A stretch of 64,000 nucleotides of DNA, from NCBI RefSeq assembly GCF_005047655.1, contig NZ_SUKF01000002.1, forward strand, positions 248,001-312,000, given 5' to 3'. Source of the stretch: Sinimarinibacterium arenosum (lineage in GTDB: Bacteria; Pseudomonadota; Gammaproteobacteria; Nevskiales; Nevskiaceae). The notes beneath the pieces are model-generated. The model had not been told where the DNA came from. It made no database searches and saw only the letters and a program-made list of their open reading frames with translations. Shown here piece after piece: positions 36,464 through 45,722 of this stretch. Position numbers and translations under genes: made by a program. Positions within the stretch are counted from its first letter, which is position 1. The number at the start of each line of letters is the position of its first letter.

Positions 36464-38227
36464 ATGCGCCGTTGGATCATTGCTGGCCTTGCCTCAATCT
36501 GCGCATTCTGCAGCCTCACGGCACGCGCAGACGCCACAGCCGAGCTGCACGCACTGTTCGACCGCGAATGGCAACGCGGCCTGCAGGAGGACCCCGAAGG
36601 CGCGAGCTATCTGGGCGATGCGCGCTACAACGACCGTTGGCCGGACCGCAGTCTGACGGCCATTGCCGCCTCGCATGCGGCGGATCAAGCCGCCCTCAAG
36701 GCGCTCGACGCGATCGATCGCGATGCTCTGCCCGCCGGTGAACAGATCAACTACGACCTGTTCCGGCGCCAGTACACGGAAGCTCTCGAGGGCTACGCGT
36801 TTCATCCCTTCCTGATGCCGCTGAACCAGCGCGGTGGCATCCAGACGCAGGACGAGATCCTCGAAGTGCTCCGCTTTGAGAAATCCAAGGACTACGACGA
36901 CTGGCTGGCGCGCCTGGAAGCGCTGCCGACGCTGATCGATCAGACCGAGGCCCTGATGCGCGAGGGTCTGCGCGAAAAACGCATGCAGCCGCAGATCGTC
37001 ATGCAACGGGTGCCGGCACAGATCGACAAGCAGATCGTTGACGATCCGAGCAGCAGCCCGTTCTTCAAGCCGTTTATCGAATTTGCGGAGAACATCGCTC
37101 CCGAGCAGCAGCAGGCCTATCGAGAGCGCGCGCAACGCCTGATCGCCAAGGAGATTGTACCCGCCTATCAGCGCTTCCGCGCCTTCTTCGTCAACGACTA
37201 CCTGCCAGCATGCCCGCAGCAGGTCGGCGCCTGGGTGCAGCCCGACGGCGACAAGCTCTATGCGTTTCGCACGCGCCAGTTCACAACGACGCAGCTGACG
37301 CCCAAGCAAATTCACGCCATCGGCCTGTCCGAGGTCAAGCGCATCCGCGCACAGATGCAGGCCATCATCCGCCAGGTCGGCTTCGACGGAGACTTCGCCG
37401 CATTCAATGCACATCTGCGCAGCGACCCGCAGTTCTACTACACCGATGGCGACGCGCTCCTCGAAGCGTATCGCGCACTGGCCAAGCGCATCGATCCGGA
37501 ACTGCCGCGTCTGTTCAAGACGACTCCGCGCCTGCCCTACGGCGTACGCCCGATTCCGGACAATATCGCGCCGGACACGACCACGGCGTACTACCTGCCG
37601 GGCGCCGCCGACGGCACGCGTGCCGGGTACTACTACGTCAATCTGTACAAGCCGGAGTCGCGCCCGAAATACGAGATGGAGGCGCTGACCCTGCACGAGT
37701 CGGTGCCCGGCCATCACTTCCAGATCGCGCGTGCGCAGGAACTGGGCGCGCTGCCGGAGTTCCGCAAGAACGGCTGGGGCATGACCGCATTTGTCGAAGG
37801 CTGGGGTCTATACGCCGAATCGCTTGGGGACGAGCTGGGCCTGTATCAGGATCCCTATTCGAAATACGGCGCGCTCACCTACGAGATGTGGCGCGCGGTA
37901 CGGCTGGTGGTCGACACCGGCATGCACTACAAGCACTGGACTCGCGAGCAGGCGATTGACTATTTCAAGGCCAACACGCCGAAAGCGGAACTCGACATCG
38001 TCAATGAAATCGACCGCTACATCGCCTGGCCGGGCCAGGCCCTCGCCTACAAGATCGGTCAGCTGAAAATCCGCGAGCTGCGCACACGCGCGGAAAAGGC
38101 GCTAGGCCAGAAGTTCGACGTCCGCGAATTCCACGATGTCGTGCTCGGCAGCGGTGCAATTCCGCTGGATCTGCTCGAACGCAACGTCGATGCCTGGATC
38201 CAAGCACAACGCAGCATGAAGAGCTGA
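36464..38227 (+). CDS. DUF885 family secreted zinc-peptidase-like protein
   Basis: The 587-residue protein has a signal peptide (MRRWIIAGLASICAFCSLTARA) and is therefore periplasmic or outer-membrane associated. The metal site is HESVPGHHFQ, in the DUF885 form of the HExxH motif, followed about 45 residues on by EGWGLYAESLGDELG, which supplies the third ligand Glu. DYFKANTP and RYIAWPGQALAYKIGQL are further family marks. These proteins are probably carboxypeptidase-like, related to M2/M32 enzymes, but no substrate is known. It converges with the next gene with seven bases between them. Confidence 0.9.
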   Translation: MRRWIIAGLASICAFCSLTARADATAELHALFDREWQRGLQEDPEGASYLGDARYNDRWPDRSLTAIAASHAADQAALKALDAIDRDALPAGEQINYDLFRRQYTEALEGYAFHPFLMPLNQRGGIQTQDEILEVLRFEKSKDYDDWLARLEALPTLIDQTEALMREGLREKRMQPQIVMQRVPAQIDKQIVDDPSSSPFFKPFIEFAENIAPEQQQAYRERAQRLIAKEIVPAYQRFRAFFVNDYLPACPQQVGAWVQPDGDKLYAFRTRQFTTTQLTPKQIHAIGLSEVKRIRAQMQAIIRQVGFDGDFAAFNAHLRSDPQFYYTDGDALLEAYRALAKRIDPELPRLFKTTPRLPYGVRPIPDNIAPDTTTAYYLPGAADGTRAGYYYVNLYKPESRPKYEMEALTLHESVPGHHFQIARAQELGALPEFRKNGWGMTAFVEGWGLYAESLGDELGLYQDPYSKYGALTYEMWRAVRLVVDTGMHYKHWTREQAIDYFKANTPKAELDIVNEIDRYIAWPGQALAYKIGQLKIRELRTRAEKALGQKFDVREFHDVVLGSGAIPLDLLERNVDAWIQAQRSMKS

Positions 38228-38234
38228 GCAGCAA

Positions 38235-38819
38235 TCAGGGCTGCGAATCGATCAGCGCCCGAACCGGCATCCCGTCGATGTACAACTGTTCCAGCACTGC
38301 GTAGCCGTCGAGTACCCGCACCGTCACATAGGCCGGGCGTCGCGGATCTGCATCGTCGGCTTCGTCAGGATTCACGCGGCGATTGCGCTCGCGATAGATC
38401 TGCTCGGCCTCGGGGGCGAGCGCTTCGTCCAGGTAATAGCGATCAAACGGCAGCGCCACACCCAATTCGCCCTCGTTGTTCCAGAGCACGGTGACCTTCA
38501 GCGCATCGCCCGTCTTCGGCAACCCGTGTTGCGGCGGCAGCAGATGTGCAAAGCCGTCATCCCCCACAGTAATCGCTGCGTACAGCGTCTCACCTTCGGC
38601 ATATTCGGCTTGCGCATTCACGGCGATGCGCGCGGCATCGAAATCCAGGGCAACGTAGCGCCCCCGGAACGGGTCGACCGGATCGACTGGCGCGGTGCGA
38701 AAGCGATACTGCGTTCCGCGCTCCAACGTCGCGGTTCCGCGCTGGATCAAGGCCGCCGGCACTGTCCAGTGCAGCGCGAAGACCAGCGCCAGTGCGCCCC
38801 ACATCCAGCGCGCGGTCAT
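38235..38819 (-). CDS. GDYXXLXY-family membrane-anchored protein
   Basis: The 194-residue protein has one N-terminal helix (WGALALVFALHWTVPAAL) and the family motif as FRGRYVALDFDAARI (GDYxxLxY consensus; Asp is Arg here). The rest is probably periplasmic beta structure. It overlaps the DUF2157 gene end by four bases (ATGA), and the two families are commonly found as neighbours. The function is unknown. Confidence 0.85.
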   Translation of the reverse strand: MTARWMWGALALVFALHWTVPAALIQRGTATLERGTQYRFRTAPVDPVDPFRGRYVALDFDAARIAVNAQAEYAEGETLYAAITVGDDGFAHLLPPQHGLPKTGDALKVTVLWNNEGELGVALPFDRYYLDEALAPEAEQIYRERNRRVNPDEADDADPRRPAYVTVRVLDGYAVLEQLYIDGMPVRALIDSQP

Positions 38820-40102
38820 GTGCGCACCCGCCGACGCAACCAGGCGTGGGCCAGCAGGAACCCGCTGCCAACCATCACAAAGGCCACGCCACGAACCGTG
38901 AACGACCAGTCGTTGTCGAAAAAGCGCAGCGCAACCAGCGCCAGCAGCAGCAGCATGCCGGCATTGACCCGATCCAGCCGCCGCGCCGCGACGCCGTCAC
39001 GCACCGTCAGCAACCCGATGGCCAATGTCAGCACGTTGAAGCCGAGCGCCAGACCGACGGCGATATCGCGGGTGTCCATCAGCGCCACCACGGCCATGAC
39101 CCAGGCCGGCACACACATCGTCAGCAGCAGGATGTCGCGGTGACGCAGCGCCCACCAGGCGGCGGCGAATACAGCGGCCAGCATCGCCGCAACCACGATC
39201 CACGCCTCGACCGCATCCACCGGCCCCAGGTCCCAGAACCAGCCATGCCAGATCTCCGGCACCGTTCCGATCAGGCTGGCGATCGCAACGCCCGCGTAGC
39301 CCCAGGCCGGTACGGCAATGCCAAAACCGGAGCCAGCGCCAGTGCCTGCGGTCGCGGACTCACGCCGCTGCAGCCACACCAGCACGACACCGAACGCAGT
39401 GGCCCACAGCACCCCCAGTCGCGGTACAGACGGAAAGCTCAGCATCACGGCGGCGAAGAACATCGGAACCAGCGCCGACAGCATCAGTCCTCCGCGCCAG
39501 GGCCCACGCCAGGCGGCGGGCATCAGCAGCAGAAACGGCAGCAGTAGCGCGTACCCTCCGACCACCGCCAGCGGATGTCGCTGAAGGCTGGCGACCGCCG
39601 CCGACCAGCCCAGCAGTGCCGCGGCGTAGAGCACGGCGACTGCGGCCGATCGCATCAGATAGACCAGCGGCAGCGCCGCCAGCGCACAGCTCAGCAGGTA
39701 GGCATCCAGATCCCCCGGAAAGTGAAAGATCTGGCCAACCAGGGCCAGGGCGGCGGCGAACCCCAGCGCCGTCAACAGCGCCGCCGCATCACGCGTGCCA
39801 CTGGACACTGCCGGCCGTCGCAGTACGGCGATACAGGCCAGTTGGCCCAGCGTCATCGGGGCGAAGGCAAACAGCAGGCGCAAGGGACGCGACAGTTGGT
39901 CCCAGTTATGCGCAACCAGCAAGACGATACCGAGCCCGATCAGCAGCGCACCCAGTACCGGGAACAACCAGCGCGCCCAGCCGGATGCGGACGCCACTGC
40001 GCTGTAGTGCGCACGCAGGCGCTGCGCGGTTTGGGCGTCGATCACGCCGGCGCGCTCCAGTGCCGGCAGCTCGCCGATCAGCCAGTCCGTTTTGCTTGCC
40101 AT
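38816..40102 (-). CDS. DUF2157 multi-pass membrane protein
   Basis: Start ATG at 40102 (MASKTDWLIGELPALERAG) gives 428 residues. The DUF2157 N-terminus (LERAGVIDAQTAQRLRAHY) is followed by about 12-14 membrane helices. It forms a two-gene unit with the GDYXXLXY protein. The function is unknown; the pair is widespread in proteobacteria. Confidence 0.88.
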   Translation of the reverse strand: MASKTDWLIGELPALERAGVIDAQTAQRLRAHYSAVASASGWARWLFPVLGALLIGLGIVLLVAHNWDQLSRPLRLLFAFAPMTLGQLACIAVLRRPAVSSGTRDAAALLTALGFAAALALVGQIFHFPGDLDAYLLSCALAALPLVYLMRSAAVAVLYAAALLGWSAAVASLQRHPLAVVGGYALLLPFLLLMPAAWRGPWRGGLMLSALVPMFFAAVMLSFPSVPRLGVLWATAFGVVLVWLQRRESATAGTGAGSGFGIAVPAWGYAGVAIASLIGTVPEIWHGWFWDLGPVDAVEAWIVVAAMLAAVFAAAWWALRHRDILLLTMCVPAWVMAVVALMDTRDIAVGLALGFNVLTLAIGLLTVRDGVAARRLDRVNAGMLLLLALVALRFFDNDWSFTVRGVAFVMVGSGFLLAHAWLRRRVRT

Positions 40103-40208
40103 GACCGGCGCAGCGTAACAGAGCCGCAAGCCGATTCGTCCACCCCGGCCGAACCGGTATGCTGTACCGATCAAGCGCTATCGATATGGCAGGGGGCCAG
40201 AACCGTTC

Positions 40209-42092
40209 ATGAGTGAACACAGCCAGTTTCGCCTGCTAGGCGCCAAACGCTTCGGCCCGTTCTTCGCGACGCAGACGCTGGGCGCGTTCAATGACAATGT
40301 GTTCAAGAACGCGCTGATCATCCTGGTCACGTTCGGCATCGCCGGCCTGTCGCCCGAGGACATCAACATCTACGTCAACCTCGCCGGCGGTCTGTTCATT
40401 CTCCCGTTCTTCCTGTTCTCCGCGACAGCCGGACAGATTGCGGAGAAGTACGAGAAGGCCGCGCTGATCCGCGCGATCAAACTGCTTGAGATCATCATCA
40501 TGCTGACCGCGGTGTTCGGCCTGATCAGCGCCAACATCCACGTACTGCTCGGCGTGCTGTTCCTGATGGGTGCGCAGTCGGCGCTGTTCGGCCCGGTCAA
40601 GTACTCGATCCTGCCGCAGCACCTGCGCGAAGACGAGCTGGTCGGCGGCAACGCTCTGGTCGAAGCCGCCACATTTCTCGCCATCCTGCTGGGCACGATG
40701 CTGGGCGGCTGGCTGATGGCGCAACATGGCGGCGCGCAATGGATTAGCGCGACGGTGGTCGGCGTTGCAGTCCTGGGTTATCTGACCTCACGCCGGATTC
40801 CTCAGGCGGCCGCGACCGCACCGGATCTGCGCATCAACTGGAATCCGTTGACCGAAACCTGGCGCAATTTCAGCTTCATGCGCGGCAATCGCACGGTATT
40901 CCTGTCGGTCCTCGGCATCTCCTGGTTCTGGCTCTACGGCGCTGTGTTCCTGTCGCAGCTGCCGGCCTATACCAAGACCATCCTCGGCGGCGACGAGACC
41001 GTTGTGACCCTTCTGCTGACGGTGTTTTCGCTCGGCATCGGGATCGGATCGCTGCTGTGCGAACGCCTGTCCGGACACAAGGTCGAGATCGGTCTGGTTC
41101 CGCTGGGTTCGCTGGGCCTGACCTTTTTCGGGATCGATCTGTATCTGGCCCAGCCCGCGGCCAGCACCGCGGTCGGCCTTTCGGCCGGTGCCTTTCTGAG
41201 CAGCGCGGCAAATCACCGCGTCCTGTGGGATCTGCTGCTGACCGGCATCTTCGGCGGACTCTACATCGTACCGCTGTACGCGCTGATCCAGACGCGGTCG
41301 GAAGCCAGCCACCGCTCACGCATCATTGCCGGCAACAACATCCTCAATGCGCTGTTCATGGTCACCGCCGCGATCATGGCCATCGTGTTGCTGCAGGCCG
41401 GGCTGAGCATCCCGCAATTGCTGCTGACGACCGCGCTGATGAACGCCGCGGTCGCCGTCTTCATCTACTCGCTGGTGCCCGAGTTCCTGATGCGCTTCCT
41501 GGTCTGGGCGCTGATCAACACGCTGTACCGCATTCGCAAGACCGGTCTGGACAACATTCCGGACGAGGGCCCCTGCGTGGTCGTCTGCAATCACGTCAGC
41601 TTCGTCGACGCGCTGATCCTCGGCGGCAACATCCGTCGGCCGGTGCGCTTCGTCATGTACTACAAGATCTTCCGCATCCCGGTGCTGAACTTCATCTTCC
41701 GCACCGCCCGCGCGATCCCGATCGCCGGCGCCAGGGAAGACGAGGCGCTGATGAACAAGGCCTTCGACGAGATTGATGCTGCATTGGCCAACGGCGACGT
41801 CGTCGGCATATTTCCGGAAGGCGGTTTGACCCTGGACGGCGAGATCCAGACCTTCCGCCCCGGCATCGAGCGCATCATCGCGCGACGGCCGGTGCCGGTG
41901 ATTCCGATGGCCCTGCGCGGGCTTTGGGGCAGTCTTTTCTCGCGGCGCGACACCTATTTGGGTCGCTCGCGGCTACCGCGCCGGTTCTGGTCGAAGATCG
42001 AGATCGTGGCTGAAGCGCCGATCGCAGCTGAAATGGTCAGCGCCGCGGATCTGGAACGACGGGTGCGCGCGCTACGCGGAGAGATGGCGTAA
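40209..42092 (+). CDS. MFS transporter-acyltransferase fusion (LplT-PlsC type)
   Basis: The 627-residue inner-membrane protein joins an LplT-like major facilitator domain (residues 1-410; FATQTLGAFNDNVFKNALI, LREDELVGGNALVEAATF) to a PlsC acyltransferase domain (about 425-620; NHVSFVDALILGG supplies the HX4D motif, FPEGGLTL the glycerol-3-phosphate site). In larger relatives an acyl-ACP synthetase domain follows, giving about 1140 residues; here the protein stops after PlsC. The likely role is flipping and re-acylating lysophospholipids during membrane repair. No frame break is seen at the end. Confidence 0.92.
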   Translation: MSEHSQFRLLGAKRFGPFFATQTLGAFNDNVFKNALIILVTFGIAGLSPEDINIYVNLAGGLFILPFFLFSATAGQIAEKYEKAALIRAIKLLEIIIMLTAVFGLISANIHVLLGVLFLMGAQSALFGPVKYSILPQHLREDELVGGNALVEAATFLAILLGTMLGGWLMAQHGGAQWISATVVGVAVLGYLTSRRIPQAAATAPDLRINWNPLTETWRNFSFMRGNRTVFLSVLGISWFWLYGAVFLSQLPAYTKTILGGDETVVTLLLTVFSLGIGIGSLLCERLSGHKVEIGLVPLGSLGLTFFGIDLYLAQPAASTAVGLSAGAFLSSAANHRVLWDLLLTGIFGGLYIVPLYALIQTRSEASHRSRIIAGNNILNALFMVTAAIMAIVLLQAGLSIPQLLLTTALMNAAVAVFIYSLVPEFLMRFLVWALINTLYRIRKTGLDNIPDEGPCVVVCNHVSFVDALILGGNIRRPVRFVMYYKIFRIPVLNFIFRTARAIPIAGAREDEALMNKAFDEIDAALANGDVVGIFPEGGLTLDGEIQTFRPGIERIIARRPVPVIPMALRGLWGSLFSRRDTYLGRSRLPRRFWSKIEIVAEAPIAAEMVSAADLERRVRALRGEMA

Positions 42093-42272
42093 TTCACCGC
42101 CCTTGGAACAACGCGTTCTCCCGGCATACGGCATGTTGAATCCATCCGCAAGCTGACGAGCCCTACCGGGCTGAGTCCGAATGATTCGGTCGCTGGAATT
42201 TCAGGAGCGCTGGGAGCCAGGCTCGGGCGTGCCGGTACAAAGCGTCTGCACGGCCGTGATGTAAAGAAGAAA

Positions 42273-42348
<76 letters not shown>

Positions 42349-42418
42349 ACACAAGGAGGCGTATTCTACTGATCGGCACGCAAAACGCCAGTGTTGTCCC
42401 ACCGGAACCTGAACCGAC

Positions 42419-44620
42419 ATGATGATGAACGCCCCACTTCGCATTCTGAGGTTCCTCCGCCTCTGCTCGCTGAGTCTCGCGTGCGTCTGGGCATGGCCTG
42501 CAAGCGCGGCATTGCCCCTTCAGGGATCGGCGCCGCTGTATCGCGCAGACGAGATTCTGGTCGGCTATCGCAACGACCTGGCGCTGAACCATGCCAAGGC
42601 CGGACTTAGTCCACTGGGGCTGACTCTGGTTCAAGAGTTCGGACAGCACCGTACCGCGTTGATGCGGATCGCGGCGATGACCGATGTGAAGGCCACGCTG
42701 GATCTGCTGCGCGCCGACCCGGATATTGCGTTCGCTGAACCCAACTATCTGCGCGCCCGTCGCAGCGTCGTGCCGAACGACCCGCTGTTCGATCTGTTGT
42801 GGGGACTGCGCAGCACCGGTCAGGCCAACTTCGTACCGGACTCGTCGGAGTTCGACAGTATCCCTGGCGCGGACCTGAACATGATCGAGGCCTGGGACGC
42901 CAACGGCGATGGCGTCGCGGACCGTACCGGCGACGGCAGCGTAGTGGTAGCAATCATTGACGATGCGTTCAATCTCGATCACCCCGACCTCAAGGACAAT
43001 TTCATCGCCGGGCGCGATCTGACCGGCCGCAGCGACAACAATCCGAGTCCCGACGACGCCAGCCTGCAGGATCACGGCACGCTGGTCGCCGGCAGCCTCG
43101 GCGCCGTCGGCAACAACGGCATCGGCGTTACCGGAACCATCTGGAATGTAAAGATGATGCCACTCAAGGTGGGCCAGATCGTCAATGGTGCGGTCGAACT
43201 CGACACCGCCTCAATCATCCAGGCCTACGACTACGCGCGCCTGCACGGGGCGAAGATCATCAATGCAAGCTTCGGCGGCCCCAGCTATTCGCAGGCAGAG
43301 GTCAATGCACTGCACGATCTGGCCGATGCCGATGTGCTTTTCGTGACCTCGGCCGGCAATCACAACGCCAACCTGGATGACTCGGTCGCCTCCTATCCCG
43401 CGAACTACGATTTGCCGAACATCCTCAATGTTGCCGCGACCAATCGCCAGGACAACGTCGCCAGCTTCAGCCAGTTCGGACCCATTTCCACCGACGTCGG
43501 CGCACCCGGACTGCAGATCGTCACCACCACGGTCGATGGTGGCTATTCGACGCCCAGTGCCTGTGGCGATGGCGGCAGCTGTGGCGTTTCGGGCACCTCC
43601 TTCGCGGCCCCCTATACCGCCGGCATCGCGGCACTGATCCGCGGCGAGTATCCGAACGCCAGCGCGGTCGAAACCCGCGCGCGCCTGATCGAAGGTGCCA
43701 GCGCCGGCGTTGACGGTGCCGACGCCGGACAGCTGACCGCGAGCGGCCGCGTCGACGCGGCGGCCAGTCTCGACCTGAGTGCGCGACCGTCGATTCTGAT
43801 TCGGTCGGTAGATCTGGTCGACGACGGCAATCACCGGCTCGATCCTGGCGAAACCCTGCAGATCAAGCTCACACTGGACAATATCTGGCTTGGCGCTGCC
43901 GATGTCGCTGTAACACTCGAAGCGCCCAGTGACGCTGTCGAGGTGTTGACGCCGACGGTTGTGGTCGGCCCGCTGGCATCTGGCGCGAACGGAGAGGCCA
44001 GCTTCTCCGTTCAGGTGCTGCCGCAAGCCGACAGCTATCGCGAGGTCGTCTTCACCGCAACGATCAAAGCCAATGCCGGGACCTATTCGGTGCAGCGTCA
44101 TTTTCTCAAGGAGATTGCCCCGCTGCGCGACGGTGTCAGCGCGCAGTCGCAGCTGTCGACTGGCCTTCACGATGAATTCCACACCTATCACTTCGATCTG
44201 GCACAGATACCGGAAGCCGGCACGCATCTGACATTCCGCTCGCTCGCATCCAGGGACATCGACCTGCTGATCAAGCAGGGCACGCCGGCGCAATACGATA
44301 TTGACCTCGGCGCAGACGCCGCCGACGATCCAACGTTCTTCACCGATGCCGACGAGATCGGGGGCGACGAGTCGGGCAATGAGATCATTACCCTGTGCAC
44401 CCCGGAGGCCGGCACCTATTACGTCACGGTGGTCAACTACAGCCTCGAAGAAAACCTCGACTATCGACTGACGGCCGCCATCGAACCGGATTCCGCCAGT
44501 GCCTGCGGCGCAGGCGGTGGATCTGGCGGCGGTGGCGCACTGAGTCCGGTCATGCTGATCCTGCTGTCGATCGGCTTCGCGGCCACGACATTCCGTCGGC
44601 GCCTCCGGCTCGCGGCTTGA
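42419..44620 (+). CDS. Secreted subtilisin-like serine protease with GlyGly-CTERM anchor
   Basis: The 733-residue S8 peptidase has a signal peptide (to about residue 31, ASAALP) and a propeptide with the ADEILVGYR and DIAFAEPNY motifs (about 40-110). The catalytic residues lie in VVAIIDDAFNLDHPDL (Asp), DHGTLVAGSLGA (His), TSAGNHN (oxyanion Asn) and GVSGTSFAAPY (Ser). A C-terminal beta domain follows (about 440-700). The end is a sorting signal: a Gly-rich spacer, a helix (SPVMLILLSIGFAA) and RRRLR, the GlyGly-CTERM layout recognised by rhombosortase. The first Asp motif reads DDA rather than the usual DTG. The start has three ATGs in a row from 42419. Confidence 0.92.
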   Translation: MMMNAPLRILRFLRLCSLSLACVWAWPASAALPLQGSAPLYRADEILVGYRNDLALNHAKAGLSPLGLTLVQEFGQHRTALMRIAAMTDVKATLDLLRADPDIAFAEPNYLRARRSVVPNDPLFDLLWGLRSTGQANFVPDSSEFDSIPGADLNMIEAWDANGDGVADRTGDGSVVVAIIDDAFNLDHPDLKDNFIAGRDLTGRSDNNPSPDDASLQDHGTLVAGSLGAVGNNGIGVTGTIWNVKMMPLKVGQIVNGAVELDTASIIQAYDYARLHGAKIINASFGGPSYSQAEVNALHDLADADVLFVTSAGNHNANLDDSVASYPANYDLPNILNVAATNRQDNVASFSQFGPISTDVGAPGLQIVTTTVDGGYSTPSACGDGGSCGVSGTSFAAPYTAGIAALIRGEYPNASAVETRARLIEGASAGVDGADAGQLTASGRVDAAASLDLSARPSILIRSVDLVDDGNHRLDPGETLQIKLTLDNIWLGAADVAVTLEAPSDAVEVLTPTVVVGPLASGANGEASFSVQVLPQADSYREVVFTATIKANAGTYSVQRHFLKEIAPLRDGVSAQSQLSTGLHDEFHTYHFDLAQIPEAGTHLTFRSLASRDIDLLIKQGTPAQYDIDLGADAADDPTFFTDADEIGGDESGNEIITLCTPEAGTYYVTVVNYSLEENLDYRLTAAIEPDSASACGAGGGSGGGGALSPVMLILLSIGFAATTFRRRLRLAA

Positions 44621-45339
44621 GTCAGTTCGGGGTACAGGTCTTTGCGCGCGCACCGGTCCCCGGCGCGTGCAAGACACGACTGATGCCGGTCTACGGCGCT
44701 GCCGGCGCGGCGCAGTGGCATCGCAACCTGGTGCGCATTGCCTTGCATACGGCCCTGCAGCTGGAAACCGCTGTGGAACTATGGTGCGCGCCGGACACGC
44801 GGCATCCGTTTTTTCGGTCACTACACCGTCAACACCGCATTCCCTTGCGACCGCAACGACAGGGCGATCTGGGCACCCGCATGATTCACGCCCTGAACCA
44901 TGCGCAATCCCGAACACCCGGCCCATGGCTCTTGATCGGGACCGACTGCCCGGCACTGAACCCTGCGCATCTGCAGGTTGCCGCACTGCAACTGGCACGC
45001 GGAGCAGACTGTGTACTGCAGCCGGCATCGGACGGCGGTTTCGTGTTGATCGGCACGAACCGGCCCTTGCCGCCGCAGCTGCTGCGCGGAGTCGACTGGA
45101 GCAGCGGACAGGAGTTCAAACAAAGCGTGCAGCGCATTCGCGGCGCCCGCCTGGAACTCGCGCTGATGGAGACCCTGTGGGACGTCGACCACCCGCAGGA
45201 TGTGCGCCGGGCGCGGCAGCAAAAACTATTGCCGCCGCTTAATCATGCACAGCGTGGCGTCGTGTCACACCGAAGCTACGCAGGGCAACGCCAGATCGCC
45301 GCGCAAAGCGCTCGTCACAGTCCGGAGACAGCGGACTAA
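44617..45339 (+). CDS. DUF2064 (TIGR04282-type) nucleotidyl/glycosyl-transferase-like protein
   Basis: The reading frame begins best at TTG 44617, overlapping the protease stop (TTGA); 240 residues. It shows VFARAPVPGACKTRL, GDLGTRMIHAL, LLIGTDCPALNPAHL, PASDGGFVLIG and WDVDHPQDVRR, which is the DUF2064 pattern (GT-A-like fold). Proteins of this family are linked to sugar or arsenosugar transfer in some bacteria, but the substrate here is unknown. About 40 poorly conserved residues extend the C-terminus. The following 116 bases to the next gene show no gene. Confidence 0.85.
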   Translation: MSQFGVQVFARAPVPGACKTRLMPVYGAAGAAQWHRNLVRIALHTALQLETAVELWCAPDTRHPFFRSLHRQHRIPLRPQRQGDLGTRMIHALNHAQSRTPGPWLLIGTDCPALNPAHLQVAALQLARGADCVLQPASDGGFVLIGTNRPLPPQLLRGVDWSSGQEFKQSVQRIRGARLELALMETLWDVDHPQDVRRARQQKLLPPLNHAQRGVVSHRSYAGQRQIAAQSARHSPETAD

Positions 45340-45455
45340 ATCCTTGATTCAGATGACCTTACAAAAGGGTCTTCCCGAGCATCGCAAAGCCTGCTAAAAA
45401 CCGGCGCGAAAGGTCCCCAGAAGCACGTGGACCGGCCCATCAGGAATCTGCGAGC

Positions 45456-45680
45456 ATGCCGCGAAAGCCGAAAAAGCAGCCAGCGCAAACCGAGCCCACC
45501 AAGAGCTACGACGAGTTCGTCGACGACTCCGATGTGATCGACGACGAAGTTCTGACCGTCGACGATGCTCTGGAAATCAGTGACGACAAGTCACGCGACT
45601 GGCGTGACGTCGAAAAATACAAGGAAGAGCGCGCGCTCAAGCGTCTGGTCGACGACGATTTCGATCTGGACGATCTCTAG
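45456..45680 (+). CDS. PA3496-family small acidic protein
   Basis: A 74-residue hydrophilic protein: a basic N-terminus (MPRKPKKQPAQ), an acidic middle (SYDEFVDDSDVIDDE) and a helical end (YKEERALKRLVDDDFDLDDL). The end (charged helix followed by D-rich DDDFDLDDL) matches the PA3496-like family, annotated as putative envelope-integrity proteins. The function is not known. It converges with the DUF1631 gene. Confidence 0.75.
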   Translation: MPRKPKKQPAQTEPTKSYDEFVDDSDVIDDEVLTVDDALEISDDKSRDWRDVEKYKEERALKRLVDDDFDLDDL

Positions 45681-45722
45681 GCGCCGGACAGCCATTCCCG
45701 GCGGACTGATCACCGCGACGGC

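Noticed and set aside
42159-42172. Small AGCCC/GGGCT hairpin between the MFS fusion and the tRNA as a terminator
   Set aside because: Only five pairs and no U tract.
43211-45028. Minus-strand open frame across the subtilase and DUF2064 genes
   Set aside because: The plus-strand genes have intact catalytic motifs; the opposite frame is a composition artefact.
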